Below, piece after piece: positions 7,930 to 17,335 of a DNA stretch of 64,000 bases (within the stretch, counting starts at the first letter, position 1; each line of letters begins with the position of its first letter). Source of the stretch: an uncultured Alphaproteobacteria bacterium. Its GTDB lineage: Bacteria; Pseudomonadota; Alphaproteobacteria; Rs-D84. The stretch spans positions 1 to 64,000 of the forward strand of contig CAJGDG010000001.1 in NCBI GenBank assembly GCA_904502095.1, written 5' to 3'. The translations under genes and the position numbers were made by a program. The notes below the pieces were generated by a model that had not been told where the DNA came from, did no database searches, and saw nothing but the letters and a program-made list of their open reading frames with translations.

Positions 7930-9153
7930 TTATTGTTTTTTGTTTATAGATTCGGCAAGACCAAATAAAGCACCCAATGAAGTAGCAAAGGAGCCTTCGT
8001 CGGTTGTATCGAGTGCCTCGGTCGCATCAGTTTCGAGTTTTGGGTCTTTTTTCGCGATTGCTTTTTTCAGTTCGTCAGAATTAAATTTTTTTATCACGTC
8101 GCCCGCATCACTTAAATCCAGTTTGCTTAAATCCAGATCGTCGACATTTTCCATGCCGGCTTCTTTTAATTTTTTCTTTATTTCGTTTGCGTTTTCTTCG
8201 CTTTTCTTGCTGGCTTTTTTAGCCTTTAAATCCTTGATTTTTTCGCCCAGTTCGCCGTTCAATGCCACATTGCCAATCAGCGATGCTGCGCCACCAACGC
8301 CGGCAGTAATTGCACCGGTTTTAACTTTCTTGGCGGCTTCTTCTTTTTGGGCATCCCACGCAGCGGCCGCGGTCGCGTCACCCTGTAATGCCGCCGCCAA
8401 CGATGTATATGCGCCACCAGTTTTGCCAACATTTTTATCGTCGTACAGACCAGCTGTTGCGGCATCAATAATTTCTTCACTTTCGATGCCAGGTTGCATA
8501 CCCAATGCGTTTTTGCGTGTTTTTAAACTGTTTGCCAGTTCGCGGTATTGCATAACCAGCGGTGTTAACGCATTTGCGCCAGGTAATTCAATTGCACTTT
8601 CGCCACCGGCAATGCGGCCTGAACCGTATTCGCATGTGAATGTTGCAAGGTACGCCTTCATTGCAGTTTCGGCTTCTTCATCCGCCTTTTTTTCTGCCAA
8701 TCCAGATGCCAATTGCATACCACCAATACCCATAGTCGCCATACCAGTTGCGCCCAGTATTTTATTTTCCAACGATTGTTCGGTTTCTTTGGCTTCGTCT
8801 GCTTTGGCCTTTAAGTCCGCCAACTTTTTTGCCTTGGCTTCTTCATCGGCCGCGTCCGCGTCGGGGTCGGTGGCGGCTTCATCTCCTGGGGGTGTGTCGC
8901 CGGTTTCGTTGCCCGTGGTGGTGGAATTGCCTTTAAGCGCGGCTATGTTGTCGTCGTTTTGTGTTTTTAATTTTGTTTTTTCTTCCTCTGTTGCGGCACT
9001 TGCCCCGCCGATGATTTTTTGGGCTTCGGCTTCGTATGCGGCGATAATATCGGCCACCTTTGTTTTGCCCGCAAATGGGGAGTTTTCTTCAGCCGATGCC
9101 AGGGCAGGGATCATAAATAAAACTAATAAAGATGTCAGGCACAGTTTTTTCAT
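7930..9153 (-). CDS. Secreted Ala/Lys/Glu-rich helical protein (407 aa), last gene of Cys-rich operon
   Basis: Function unknown. Signal peptide about 1-21 (MKKLCLTSLLVLFMIPALASA), then an acidic, helical, low-complexity protein with coiled-coil segments (EEAKAKKLADLKAKADEAKE). Two Gly-rich hydrophobic patches (GATGMATMGIGGMQLASG near 135-155 and a GVGGAASLIGNVAL segment further on) could associate with membrane. It has very few cysteines, unlike its operon partners. The start codon overlaps the stop of the upstream gene (ATGA, 9150-9153), so it is translationally coupled. The context suggests it works in the same envelope assembly as the other three gene products. Confidence 0.75.
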   Translation of the reverse strand: MKKLCLTSLLVLFMIPALASAEENSPFAGKTKVADIIAAYEAEAQKIIGGASAATEEEKTKLKTQNDDNIAALKGNSTTTGNETGDTPPGDEAATDPDADAADEEAKAKKLADLKAKADEAKETEQSLENKILGATGMATMGIGGMQLASGLAEKKADEEAETAMKAYLATFTCEYGSGRIAGGESAIELPGANALTPLVMQYRELANSLKTRKNALGMQPGIESEEIIDAATAGLYDDKNVGKTGGAYTSLAAALQGDATAAAAWDAQKEEAAKKVKTGAITAGVGGAASLIGNVALNGELGEKIKDLKAKKASKKSEENANEIKKKLKEAGMENVDDLDLSKLDLSDAGDVIKKFNSDELKKAIAKKDPKLETDATEALDTTDEGSFATSLGALFGLAESINKKQ

Positions 9154-10385
9154 GCTTTATCTCCCTCTCCACTTCCTTCTTGTGTCGTTTTTGTTTCCTG
9201 TTCTGTCAGTGCGGTTAATGCGGCCTGGGCCTGTTTTAATAAGTTTTTAAGCGCGTCGGATGCTGTTTTATATGCTTCGCTGGGCAGTTTTACGCATTTG
9301 CCGTCAACGGGGGTTGCTTCGTGTGTATTGGTGTCACATGTGATTGTGCATTTGTTTTCTTTGCCGTCCCATTCGGCCTTTGTGGCGCCTTCGATTTTTT
9401 CTTTTTTGCACGCCTCTTGTTCGGCGGCTATATCAGCCTTTGTTTTTTCAACACAGCCCGTGCCATCTTCCCACTTTTTTGTGCCACAATCGCAATCCGT
9501 ATCGGGGGAAACGCTGTTTGTGACTTCGCCCTTTGTTTTTAAACACAATGATTCTTCGCAGGTTTTGTTATCCTTCTTTTTATAACCGCGTTTGCACTGA
9601 AGAATTATACATTCGCCGTCGGAGTTATAACGACCGACATCTATATTTTCAGCGACGCCATTCACGCCACCACGACATTCAGCTGGTTCGCATTTTGATT
9701 TGTCTTCGTTAGGTTTTTCGTATTTATTCGTACATTTTGTTATTATGCATTTGTTTGATGTCGGGTCATATGCAAGCACTACATTTTTGGGGTCCAGTTT
9801 CATTTCTTTTGCATCGCATTTGACATTACACTGGTTTGATTCCCATTTGGCAGATGATGCGCCCCTGATTTTTTGTTGGTCGCAATTTTTTTCTGCCTGG
9901 GTTATACAGCCCTTGCCATCTACCCATACTGTGGCATTTTTACATTCGCATGGTATGTCGCGCGTTGGGCGCCACAAGCCATTGGTTTTATCGCATAATT
10001 CCCGCTTTGCGGATTGGGCGTCTTTTTGTTGTTGTTTTTCGTTTGGTGTGCATGCACCTTCTTTCAGTTCATACCCGTTTTTGCAGGTTTTTACGACGCA
10101 TTCACCATTTTGCATTTCGCCGGTTTTTGCGTATGGGTCCGTTGGTGTGCATTCACTGACGCATTTATTATTTTTTAACTTGTATTTTGGTTCGTCGCAT
10201 GCGGTGATTTTGCATTCGCCTTTGTCCCATTTTGCGCCCTTGATCCCGTTTTTGCCGACTTGATTCTGGCATTTCATAGCAGGGGTTTCAACAAGCGTTT
10301 TCATAGGTTCCGCCTGTACAGCCATTGCGCCATAAAACGGTGCAATCATAAATAGGGCGGTAAAGATTTTTAATATGTTTTTCAA
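9150..10385 (-). CDS. Secreted repetitive cysteine-rich protein (411 aa)
   Basis: Function unknown. Signal peptide about 1-22 (MKNILKIFTALFMIAPFYGA...), then a chain of small cysteine modules of the type C-x-N-x(n)-G-x-C-x-x-x-x-C, for example GIKGAKWDKGECKITACDE, MQNGECVVKTCKNGYELK and SDGECIILQCKRGYKKKD. Two modules, CDKTNGLWRP...CECK and CLKTKG...DCDCGTKKWEDGTGC, match a C-terminal motif of the upstream protein (10397). The modules look like EGF-like or other disulfide-stabilised repeats, but no named domain can be assigned. It is the third gene of a four-gene minus-strand operon: 11 bases separate it from the gene before, and it overlaps the next by 4. Confidence 0.75.
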   Translation of the reverse strand: MKNILKIFTALFMIAPFYGAMAVQAEPMKTLVETPAMKCQNQVGKNGIKGAKWDKGECKITACDEPKYKLKNNKCVSECTPTDPYAKTGEMQNGECVVKTCKNGYELKEGACTPNEKQQQKDAQSAKRELCDKTNGLWRPTRDIPCECKNATVWVDGKGCITQAEKNCDQQKIRGASSAKWESNQCNVKCDAKEMKLDPKNVVLAYDPTSNKCIITKCTNKYEKPNEDKSKCEPAECRGGVNGVAENIDVGRYNSDGECIILQCKRGYKKKDNKTCEESLCLKTKGEVTNSVSPDTDCDCGTKKWEDGTGCVEKTKADIAAEQEACKKEKIEGATKAEWDGKENKCTITCDTNTHEATPVDGKCVKLPSEAYKTASDALKNLLKQAQAALTALTEQETKTTQEGSGEGDKA

Positions 10386-10396
10386 AATTTGTGCCT

Positions 10397-11863
10397 TTAT
10401 TTATTAAATATGCCCCCCAAAATGTCTTTTAATTTGGATTGGTCAAAATTGTCTTGGTCGCCCCAACTGAAGTTTTCAAAGCCGTTGCTTTCTTTTATTT
10501 TTGATAACATATCGCGGCATTCTTCGTCGCTTGAGTCGTCAGTACAGTTATTATTTTTTAGCCACTTTTTCAGATCGTTTGTACAGCCGGTTTCTTTGTC
10601 ATATTTTTGTGTCTTTGGACATTTGCACAGTTTTGTTGTTTTGTTCCATTTCCCACCTGTTTGACCGCATAATTCTTCTTTGTAATCGCGTTCAGCTTTG
10701 GCACGGTCAACCGCACGGTCGATGGCGCCCGATGTTACTGCGCCAGCAGCCATGCCCAATCCAGACCCCAGCATCGCAGAAGACGCAGATGTCTGGGAAC
10801 GGGTTAAACGAAACGCATTTTCCATAAATGTCGTCACATCAACGCCAAACCAGTTTTGATTGCAATCAAATGTTGAACCGGCATACGCCTTTTTAGATGC
10901 GTAAATCGAATCGTCTTCGCCTGCATGAAAATTTACAGTGAACACACAACTGAATGTGCGTTCGTCAAATGCAGCGCCCAGCCGTTCGCATGTGCTGCGT
11001 AATTCATCGCGCAGCGCATATAAACGTTCCATGTCATGTTCGATTGTGTATTCTGCGGTGTTGCGGGCGGTGCCCATAACCTGCATCGCGCGGGCTGCCA
11101 GACCGCTGTCTTGTTCTGTGCATTCTTTGGCGATTTGTTCGCATTTTTTTATCGCAGCGTCGCCGTCGTTTTTGCCAACACATTTTTCAAATGTTTTTCC
11201 ACAGGCACCAACAATACAATCGTTATAGCGATTGCCACAGTTCATAATGCCTTCGTATAATGATAGTTGTTGCATTACGTCACGGTCCGCCGCAATTTCC
11301 GGGGCAAATAATGCGTATTCATGACCGGTGCAGGTTGTGTTGCGACGACACGCGTCCATTTTGTCGCCCCAAATAGTGTCTGTGTCACCGGCACATTTTT
11401 GAAAACCGTCGCCGCATTTATTTATCATACATTTGCGTAATTCCGCGTCGCATTTGTTTGCATCATGTCTGGTTGATTCGCCGGTGGTGGCAATGTCGTC
11501 ATTGCTTTTGCCTGCGCGAAACGCCGCAATTCGTGCCAACATATCACGGGTTTCGTCATCATCGTCATCGCCATCGCTGCCAAAGGCGTCGCTGAACATA
11601 TTTGCCTTGTTCGTCAGCGGTTGAGTATAGGTTTCAGTTTCGGCTTTGGCGACTGTTTCTGTGGTTGTTTCGTTCGCGACAACAGCGGGCTCTGATTTTT
11701 TTGTTTTGGATGCGGTGCTGGCACGGGCGGCGTTTTTTGCCGCAGTTGGTTTGCCACGCGCCGCAACAGATGCAGCGTTTACATCGTTAATGCATATCAA
11801 AACAAAGATGCTGATAATGCATTTGAAAAGCTTTTGATAAAAATGTTTCGTTTTGCTCGTCAT
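10397..11863 (-). CDS. Secreted cysteine-rich protein with Gly-rich membrane segment (488 aa)
   Basis: Function unknown. The N-terminus is a long signal peptide (hydrophobic core CIISIFVLICINDVNA, about 15-30) followed by a low-complexity Ala/Lys/Thr linker, as in the giant family. Cysteine block CDAELRKCMINKCGDGFQKC (about 133-155) resembles the C-x6-CM-x3-C signature of the giants. NCGNRYNDCIVGACGKTFEKC follows. A glycine-rich hydrophobic stretch (SAMLGSGLGMAAGAVTSGAI) lies near 365-390. The C-terminal module CGQTGGKWNKTTKLCKCP...C recurs in the next protein. The start overlaps the upstream stop by 4 bases (11860-11863). Position and composition suggest an envelope component made with its three neighbours. 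Confidence 0.75.
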   Translation of the reverse strand: MTSKTKHFYQKLFKCIISIFVLICINDVNAASVAARGKPTAAKNAARASTASKTKKSEPAVVANETTTETVAKAETETYTQPLTNKANMFSDAFGSDGDDDDDETRDMLARIAAFRAGKSNDDIATTGESTRHDANKCDAELRKCMINKCGDGFQKCAGDTDTIWGDKMDACRRNTTCTGHEYALFAPEIAADRDVMQQLSLYEGIMNCGNRYNDCIVGACGKTFEKCVGKNDGDAAIKKCEQIAKECTEQDSGLAARAMQVMGTARNTAEYTIEHDMERLYALRDELRSTCERLGAAFDERTFSCVFTVNFHAGEDDSIYASKKAYAGSTFDCNQNWFGVDVTTFMENAFRLTRSQTSASSAMLGSGLGMAAGAVTSGAIDRAVDRAKAERDYKEELCGQTGGKWNKTTKLCKCPKTQKYDKETGCTNDLKKWLKNNNCTDDSSDEECRDMLSKIKESNGFENFSWGDQDNFDQSKLKDILGGIFNK

Positions 11864-12873
11864 TTCTTTTCAGATTGTTTTATCAATTCCTTTACTCTAT
11901 TTTCTGTTTGAATATTAAATTCTTCCGTCTTTTGTTGTTTGCTAATTGTTTTGGCTGTCCATGAGTCAATTGTTGCGCACGCGGCTTTGTAAAATCCACA
12001 CAGTGCCGCCGCCGCTGCGTTTTCTGAATTAAATATTTTGTCCGCATGTTCGGGGTATTCGTCTGTCGCGCGTTCACATTTAAATGTCATATTGTTGGCA
12101 CAAACGGTTGCAACGCAACGATTGTATGCGCGGTTATCTTTGCACGAATTTTTTGCATCGTTCAACAGGGTTAAACGCTTGTTCTGGTATGCGGCGACAA
12201 TGTGTTGAAGCGCGTCTTCGGCACTGTTAACAGCCGTGTCGCGCGCCGCCAGTAATGTTTCGCGAATTGCAGATATGTGTTCGTCACAGCCGGTGTTTTC
12301 AATGCTGCACGATGCAAAGAATTTATCAAAGTCTGAATTTTCTTTGCAGTTTCGATAATCGGCTGTGCACGCCTTGTCCAATAACATGCATTGAGTGATT
12401 AACGATTCGCAAGAGGATTTGGATTTTGATTCAGCCTTGGCCAATTCGTCCAGTTTTTCGGCACGGTCCATCGAAACCTTGGCAGCAGCACAAGATTGTT
12501 CAATCAGTGAATCGTATGATTCTTCGATGTCTTCGTCAGTACAGCCGGCAACCTTTTTCATACATTCTGTGCGCGCCCAGACATAGCGTTGACCGGGTTC
12601 AGATGGCGCATTTTTCAATTCTTTTTCAGAAATTGTGTATTTAGAACTGGCCCCAACAGATACATTGCGCATACCTTTCTTGCCGGATGCGGGTGGGGTG
12701 CCAGCCTCGCTGGTGCCGCAATATTGACAGCGCGCCAATGGGTTCGACGAAAAGTTTATGGCACATACAGAATCCAAGCATTTGTTTAAATTTGCACGCG
12801 AACATTTAGCCACAGCGTGCGCCCCAGGACACGCTAAGAAAAAGCTGGCAAAAATTAATGCGTATTTGGTCAT
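11860..12873 (-). CDS. Secreted cysteine-rich protein, first gene of operon (337 aa)
   Basis: Function unknown. Signal peptide about 1-20 (MTKYALIFASFFLACPGAHA). The first cysteine block CSRANLNKCLDSVC...RCQYC (about 24-52) matches the C-x6-C[ML]D-x2-C...RCxC signature of the giant family. Further pairs are SCESLITQCMLLDKACTADYRNC (about 160-180), FASCSIENTGC and CKDNRAYNRCVATVC. It appears to be a short relative of the giants. A ribosome site AGAGAG lies just before the ATG. It heads an operon (12873 down to 7930) of four tightly joined genes and is transcribed divergently from the gene at 13003, with 129 bases between them. Confidence 0.75.
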   Translation of the reverse strand: MTKYALIFASFFLACPGAHAVAKCSRANLNKCLDSVCAINFSSNPLARCQYCGTSEAGTPPASGKKGMRNVSVGASSKYTISEKELKNAPSEPGQRYVWARTECMKKVAGCTDEDIEESYDSLIEQSCAAAKVSMDRAEKLDELAKAESKSKSSCESLITQCMLLDKACTADYRNCKENSDFDKFFASCSIENTGCDEHISAIRETLLAARDTAVNSAEDALQHIVAAYQNKRLTLLNDAKNSCKDNRAYNRCVATVCANNMTFKCERATDEYPEHADKIFNSENAAAAALCGFYKAACATIDSWTAKTISKQQKTEEFNIQTENRVKELIKQSEKK

Positions 12874-12943
12874 ATTCTCTCTGTTGAAATAACTATATCA
12901 TAAAATGAGGTAAGGGCGCAAATAGAAATTTTTGTAAAAACAC

Positions 12944-12972
12944 TTGACAAAAGCACTTTGTTTGTCTATATT
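12944..12972 (+). promoter_or_regulatory. Sigma70-type promoter of gene at 13003
   Basis: TTGACA (12944-12949), 17-base spacer, TATATT (12967-12972). The same TTGACA...TATATTTA pattern recurs on the minus strand at 39145-39172, 49077-49104 and 55229-55256. Confidence 0.8.
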
Positions 12973-13002
12973 TATTCTGAAATCATAACAAAAGGATGAA
13001 AA

Positions 13003-13515
13003 ATGTTCGTTAAAAAACCGGATTTAAGTAAAATTTCTTTGGCAGAAGCAAAGGATATTATAAAAAAATGGCACCCAAGATTAAATGCGACCAGTGCTGT
13101 TGCGTTGGCGTTTATGCTGTCTACGATTATTTTGGGCGTTAAAAGCTGTAAATATGAAAAAGAAAACGAAAGCTTGGAAGCAGATAAAAATAAATTGCAT
13201 GAACAAGTAGTCAGTGCGTTGGATAGTTTACAGAAAACAGCTGGTGAAACAAAATCCCTTGCAATGGAAGCGTCACAGGTTTGTGGTTTGCGTGAAGAAA
13301 ACCAAGAATTAAGAGATTCTATTCAAGGATTAAGAGGTTCTAATCAAGAATTAATAGATTCTATTGGTGTGTTGAATGCAAAATTGAAGAATTGCCAGGC
13401 GCGAAAGAAAACAGTTGTGGTTCAGTCTGCGCCAAAAAAGGCAGAAGCACCAAAAGATACATTTAATGTCGATGTTAAAATAAAAAGAACATATTATTGG
13501 ACATACGGTCGTTAA
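13003..13515 (+). CDS. Inner-membrane coiled-coil protein of unknown function (170 aa)
   Basis: One membrane segment (about residues 29-46, TSAVALAFMLSTIILGV) follows a short, basic cytoplasmic N-terminus. A Glu/Lys-rich coiled coil comes next, with repeated units LREENQELRDSIQGLRGSNQELIDSI (about 95-120, quoted in part: EENQELRDSIQGLRG). The C-terminal tail VDVKIKRTYYWTYGR is basic and aromatic. AAAGGA precedes the ATG, and the gene has its own promoter and terminator, so it is monocistronic. Topology suggests a periplasmic coiled coil. No family is recognised. Confidence 0.75.
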   Translation: MFVKKPDLSKISLAEAKDIIKKWHPRLNATSAVALAFMLSTIILGVKSCKYEKENESLEADKNKLHEQVVSALDSLQKTAGETKSLAMEASQVCGLREENQELRDSIQGLRGSNQELIDSIGVLNAKLKNCQARKKTVVVQSAPKKAEAPKDTFNVDVKIKRTYYWTYGR

Positions 13516-13533
13516 TAGTTTCTGTTGTCGGTA

Positions 13534-13575
13534 AAAAATCGGTCTGTTTGAAAAAAATAGACCGATTTTTATTTT
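13534..13575 (+). terminator. Terminator after 13515
   Basis: Twelve-base stem AAAAATCGGTCT/AGACCGATTTTT (13534-13545 with 13559-13570), followed by a T-rich tail. Confidence 0.9.
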
Positions 13576-13634
13576 TTTGGCTGGACAGGTAAGTCATTAT
13601 TATGATAAGATTTTATTGTCATAAGAGAGTAGGA

Positions 13635-16600
13635 ATGAAATTTATCAGAATTTTAATGTTTGCTTTGTTCTTGGTGCCGAGCGTATCGCGTGCTGCATCA
13701 AACGAATTTATGGTTGCGGCCCAGTTGTTGGCGGCGGCAAAAAACGCCGATATTCAGCAGGTGCAAAGTCTGGTAAATGCAGGGGCTGATGTTAATTTTG
13801 TGGATTCAACGGGATTGTCTATTGTTTGTACTGCGTTGATGAATAATGATGTGCGTGCTGCACAAATATTGCAAATGTATGGGGCTGATGCGTCAAAATG
13901 TGACAGTCAGATAAAAAGATACAACAATCGAACAAAGCCAAAGCCGAACGGCGGTCTGTTCAGCGGACTGTCGTCTGCCCAGACAATTGGTTTAGCGGCG
14001 GCGGGGGCCGCCGTTGTCGTAGGTGGGTTGTTTTTATTGACTGATGTGTTTGACCCGGGAAATGATAATGACAGTTCAGCATCTGGGGGTAATCGCCCAG
14101 ATAATAACCCAGACAGTGGTGGCGGCGTAAATGGAAACGCAGCTTTTTCGGTGGCGTACAGTCCGGCGTATCTGGGGGCGGATGGTAAAATGACCACGGA
14201 TGATTCCGTTTATCAGGAAAATTTAGCGTCTTGGAATCCTGCTGCTGGTGGTTTGCGTGCGGCAGATTTTAACTATTTTAATCCAAATGAACAACCCGAA
14301 AATAATTATTATGTCGATGGCGTTGGTGTGCAGATGCAAAATTATTTGCTGATGATGCATGGGTATTCTGCGTTTGCAAATGATTATTTTGGTCAAACTG
14401 TTTTCCGTGATAAATCAAATAATAATAATCCTGTGTTGGTCAGTAATAATGCTGGCGGTGGGGCACCTGTGGCGGTTGGTTTGGTGACTGCTAATGGTTT
14501 GAATTCGACTGGGTCGGCGGCGCGTGCAGGCGGTATTGAATATGCCAACAGTGCGGCGGCGGATGCAACAACATATTTGGTTGATAAATATTTGAACTAT
14601 GCCAACCCTGATGCTGGTGGTGTTGAAATTGCGGGGTTTGATTTTTCAGGTTCTGGTACTGCGATGAATCCGTTCGCGACCAGCTATGATAATGCGCTGG
14701 GTAAAATCGTCGCAGGTTGGGAGGCGGGCGGTCGTTCATATGGTGATTTGATGGGTTTTGTTCCAAATGGTCGCTTGGCAATTTATAAGACAGGCGGTGG
14801 TGATGCATTTGTGGATGTTGCAAATCCAACCGATGGGGCGGTTGTTGCGACTTTGACAGATGTGGATGAAAATAGTGCGCTGGGGGTGGGCGATAAAATT
14901 GTGATGGGTGACGTCACATATAATATTGTCAGTGCGCGCGGTGATGCAACTGTGACAAATCCGACAATTAAAATTGGCAGTACTATATATAGACTGGCAG
15001 ATGACAGTCAAATGCTGTTAGCGAAATGTGATGGGGATGCGTGTGATGATGTTTCTGATGTTGCAATTTATCAGGGAACTGACGGATATTATTATCTGAA
15101 TACAACAGGTGGAAATGCGCCTGATGCAGTTTATGTTTTAAAAGACAATAATTTTTATGTGCAAAAAGAATTGCAAACAGACGGTGTTGCATACAAGAAT
15201 TTTGAGGCATTAGATGCGGCGCGTTCATCTGGGGTTAATGTTTTAGCAAATGTTTCGATAATTGATGCATCGCGTGCAAATGATTATAAATCTGTTGCTG
15301 ATATGCCTGCATATATTGCAACCAGTTCTTTGGCAGATACAGAAGATTATCAGAATTTAATTGATAAATACTATGGGGCAGGTCAGGGCGCATTTGCAAA
15401 CAAGATGTTTAATGCGTATGGCGCGTCATCGCCGGTTTTGGTTATGCCTGCGGGGGAATTTGTTTTTGATAATAACGCTGCAAAAACAGCGACTTTTGAA
15501 AACTATGCCCCACTGTTATATGATACTAATTTAAATCAACGCTTTATGACTGTTGTGGCAGTTGGACATACCAAGGGTACCAGTGCGGCAACATCTATTT
15601 CAGGTTATGGTAATGGGGTTAATGATGCCTATGGCCCATTGTATTTGTCGATGTATGAAAAAGACGATGTTTCTTATATGTCGCGCACGTGTGGGGTTGC
15701 GGGTGTTGGTGGTGGCAATGTCGACCCGTGGTGTTTTGCTGCGGCGGGCCCAACAACAGAAATGGCGGCGGCATCGGCTGCGGGTGCGTTTGCTTCTTTG
15801 CAGGCGGCGTTTGATTATATGTCCAATGCCCAGATTTATCAGTTGATGGCTTTGACTGCTGATGGGTATTTGCTGGGAACGGCGTCTGACGGTACAGCCT
15901 TTACCAAAGATACTTTGGCAACATATTTAAAGCAGATGTATGCATTGCCGCCTGAATATAATATAGGGACAATGTCGTCAGAACAATATTTGAACGCGTT
16001 TGCCCAGGTTTATGGTTATGGTTTGATTAATCTGGAACGTGCAATGAAGCCGGGGCGTTCTGTGTATTTCTATGATGGGGCGACAAATAAAATTGTGTCT
16101 GCAAATGGAAATGCGTATTGGCGTGCGGCGTCAAATACAGCGTTTCGTTCATCAGCTGCATTGAATATGCGTGGGGCAACAATCAGCGCACCTTTCTTTG
16201 ATGTTGTGGAAAGTGTTAATGGCGAAATCTCTTTGCCGCGTGTTTGGGAAAATGAATTTGCGGTTGGGGCAACTGATTCACATGGATTGTATATGGGCGA
16301 TGTGTTGGGTGACTTAGATACGCGTCGTGAATCTGCGCAAAAGACCAAGATTGGCGATATTGATTTTTCTTTGGCGTTGTCAGAACGCGCGTATGTTGAT
16401 AATATGGGCGGATTGGACAGTTTGAATATTGGATACAAAAATGGGAACTGGGGTTTTGGTGCGTCTTATCAGCGTTATTTAACAGACGGTGCGTCGCGTT
16501 TTGCGGGGCTGCACAATCCAATTATGGGGTTGGCATCAAATGCGGTTGTGTCCGATGTTGAATATAATTATGGCAAATGGTCGTTTGGTGGACGTGCGTT

Positions 16601-17279
16601 TTCTGGTATGATTTCAGATGAAGGTCTGTTGGAAAATGATCCAACCGTATCAGCGCAGTATATGCCTGCAAAACTGGGCTTGGTCCAGGGTGGTGGCGCT
16701 GATATCAAATGGGTTGGCGACACTATTTCGTTTAAGTCGTCGATTGGTGCGGTCACAGAATCTGATACTTTGTTGGGGGCGTATACAGATGGTCTGTTGA
16801 ATTTGGGTAATGGTAATACGACTTATGTTGATTTTGAATCTAAATATAATGTTTCTGATTCTGTTAATTTTACAGCGCGTGCGACATTTGCGCATACTGT
16901 GTCTGATGCGGTTGGCGGAATCGTGCTGGGGTTAAGCGATATCGAGTCTAATTCATTTGCGTTTGGCGCAAATATCGGAAACTTTGAATTCAGTGTTTCC
17001 CAGCCTTTGGCAATAACAGATGGTGCGTTAAAATATTCGTATGCAAAGTATGATGTTGATGCAACAGGGGCGGTAAATGTTGTTGATGCGCATATTGAAA
17101 ATCTGTCATTAAAACCAGATGTGCGTGAAACAAGATTTATGGCAACATATCGTCATAATTTTGGCGAATTTACAGATGGGGCAGTTGGATTTATATATCG
17201 CGTTAATCCAAATCATACCGATGATTTCGGGAACGAGTCTGTATTTATGATGAAGTTAAGCCACAGATTGGGAATTTAG
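13635..17279 (+). CDS. Autotransporter with ankyrin-like N-terminus and degenerate subtilase (S8) domain
   Basis: Large surface protein of about 1214 aa. I choose the ATG at 13635 (MKFIRILMFALFLVPSVSRA signal peptide, AGAG/TAGGA site upstream) over the in-frame ATG at 13602. After the leader come ankyrin-like repeats (AKNADIQQVQSLVNAGADVN...; residues about 25-95), then a hydrophobic Gly/Ala segment (IGLAAAGAAVVVGGLFLL, about 120-140). A long passenger with subtilase architecture follows: GFVPNGRLAIYK, VLVMPAGEF and YGYGLINLERAMKPG (about 800) sit where S8 proteases have their core strands. The position of GTSMAAP reads GPTTEMAAASAAG, so the nucleophilic Ser is missing, and the HGT-equivalent reads DNALGKIVAG without His. 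The last 300 residues look like an outer-membrane beta-barrel. It is probably a non-catalytic surface adhesin or scaffold; a paralogue with an intact triad lies at 47183-49036. Confidence 0.8.
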   Translation: MKFIRILMFALFLVPSVSRAASNEFMVAAQLLAAAKNADIQQVQSLVNAGADVNFVDSTGLSIVCTALMNNDVRAAQILQMYGADASKCDSQIKRYNNRTKPKPNGGLFSGLSSAQTIGLAAAGAAVVVGGLFLLTDVFDPGNDNDSSASGGNRPDNNPDSGGGVNGNAAFSVAYSPAYLGADGKMTTDDSVYQENLASWNPAAGGLRAADFNYFNPNEQPENNYYVDGVGVQMQNYLLMMHGYSAFANDYFGQTVFRDKSNNNNPVLVSNNAGGGAPVAVGLVTANGLNSTGSAARAGGIEYANSAAADATTYLVDKYLNYANPDAGGVEIAGFDFSGSGTAMNPFATSYDNALGKIVAGWEAGGRSYGDLMGFVPNGRLAIYKTGGGDAFVDVANPTDGAVVATLTDVDENSALGVGDKIVMGDVTYNIVSARGDATVTNPTIKIGSTIYRLADDSQMLLAKCDGDACDDVSDVAIYQGTDGYYYLNTTGGNAPDAVYVLKDNNFYVQKELQTDGVAYKNFEALDAARSSGVNVLANVSIIDASRANDYKSVADMPAYIATSSLADTEDYQNLIDKYYGAGQGAFANKMFNAYGASSPVLVMPAGEFVFDNNAAKTATFENYAPLLYDTNLNQRFMTVVAVGHTKGTSAATSISGYGNGVNDAYGPLYLSMYEKDDVSYMSRTCGVAGVGGGNVDPWCFAAAGPTTEMAAASAAGAFASLQAAFDYMSNAQIYQLMALTADGYLLGTASDGTAFTKDTLATYLKQMYALPPEYNIGTMSSEQYLNAFAQVYGYGLINLERAMKPGRSVYFYDGATNKIVSANGNAYWRAASNTAFRSSAALNMRGATISAPFFDVVESVNGEISLPRVWENEFAVGATDSHGLYMGDVLGDLDTRRESAQKTKIGDIDFSLALSERAYVDNMGGLDSLNIGYKNGNWGFGASYQRYLTDGASRFAGLHNPIMGLASNAVVSDVEYNYGKWSFGGRAFSGMISDEGLLENDPTVSAQYMPAKLGLVQGGGADIKWVGDTISFKSSIGAVTESDTLLGAYTDGLLNLGNGNTTYVDFESKYNVSDSVNFTARATFAHTVSDAVGGIVLGLSDIESNSFAFGANIGNFEFSVSQPLAITDGALKYSYAKYDVDATGAVNVVDAHIENLSLKPDVRETRFMATYRHNFGEFTDGAVGFIYRVNPNHTDDFGNESVFMMKLSHRLGI

Positions 17280-17286
17280 AAAACGC

Positions 17287-17334
17287 TTGACAAAACCCTT
17301 TTGTCAGATAAAATTTGTCAACAAAGGGTTTTTG
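17287..17334 (+). promoter_or_regulatory. Promoter inside an imperfect palindrome
   Basis: TTGACA (17287-17292), 16-base spacer, TAAAAT (17309-17314). The same DNA forms an imperfect inverted repeat, AAACCCTTTTGT / ACAAAGGGTTT, ending in T. It could act as terminator for the upstream autotransporter or as an operator. Confidence 0.6.
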
Positions 17335-17335
17335 A

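Noticed and set aside
7592..9250. Long plus-strand ORF of 552 codons opposite the secreted operon protein
   Set aside because: Antisense to the well-supported gene 7930-9153, with Ser/Ala/Phe-rich composition typical of a shadow frame; no ribosome site.
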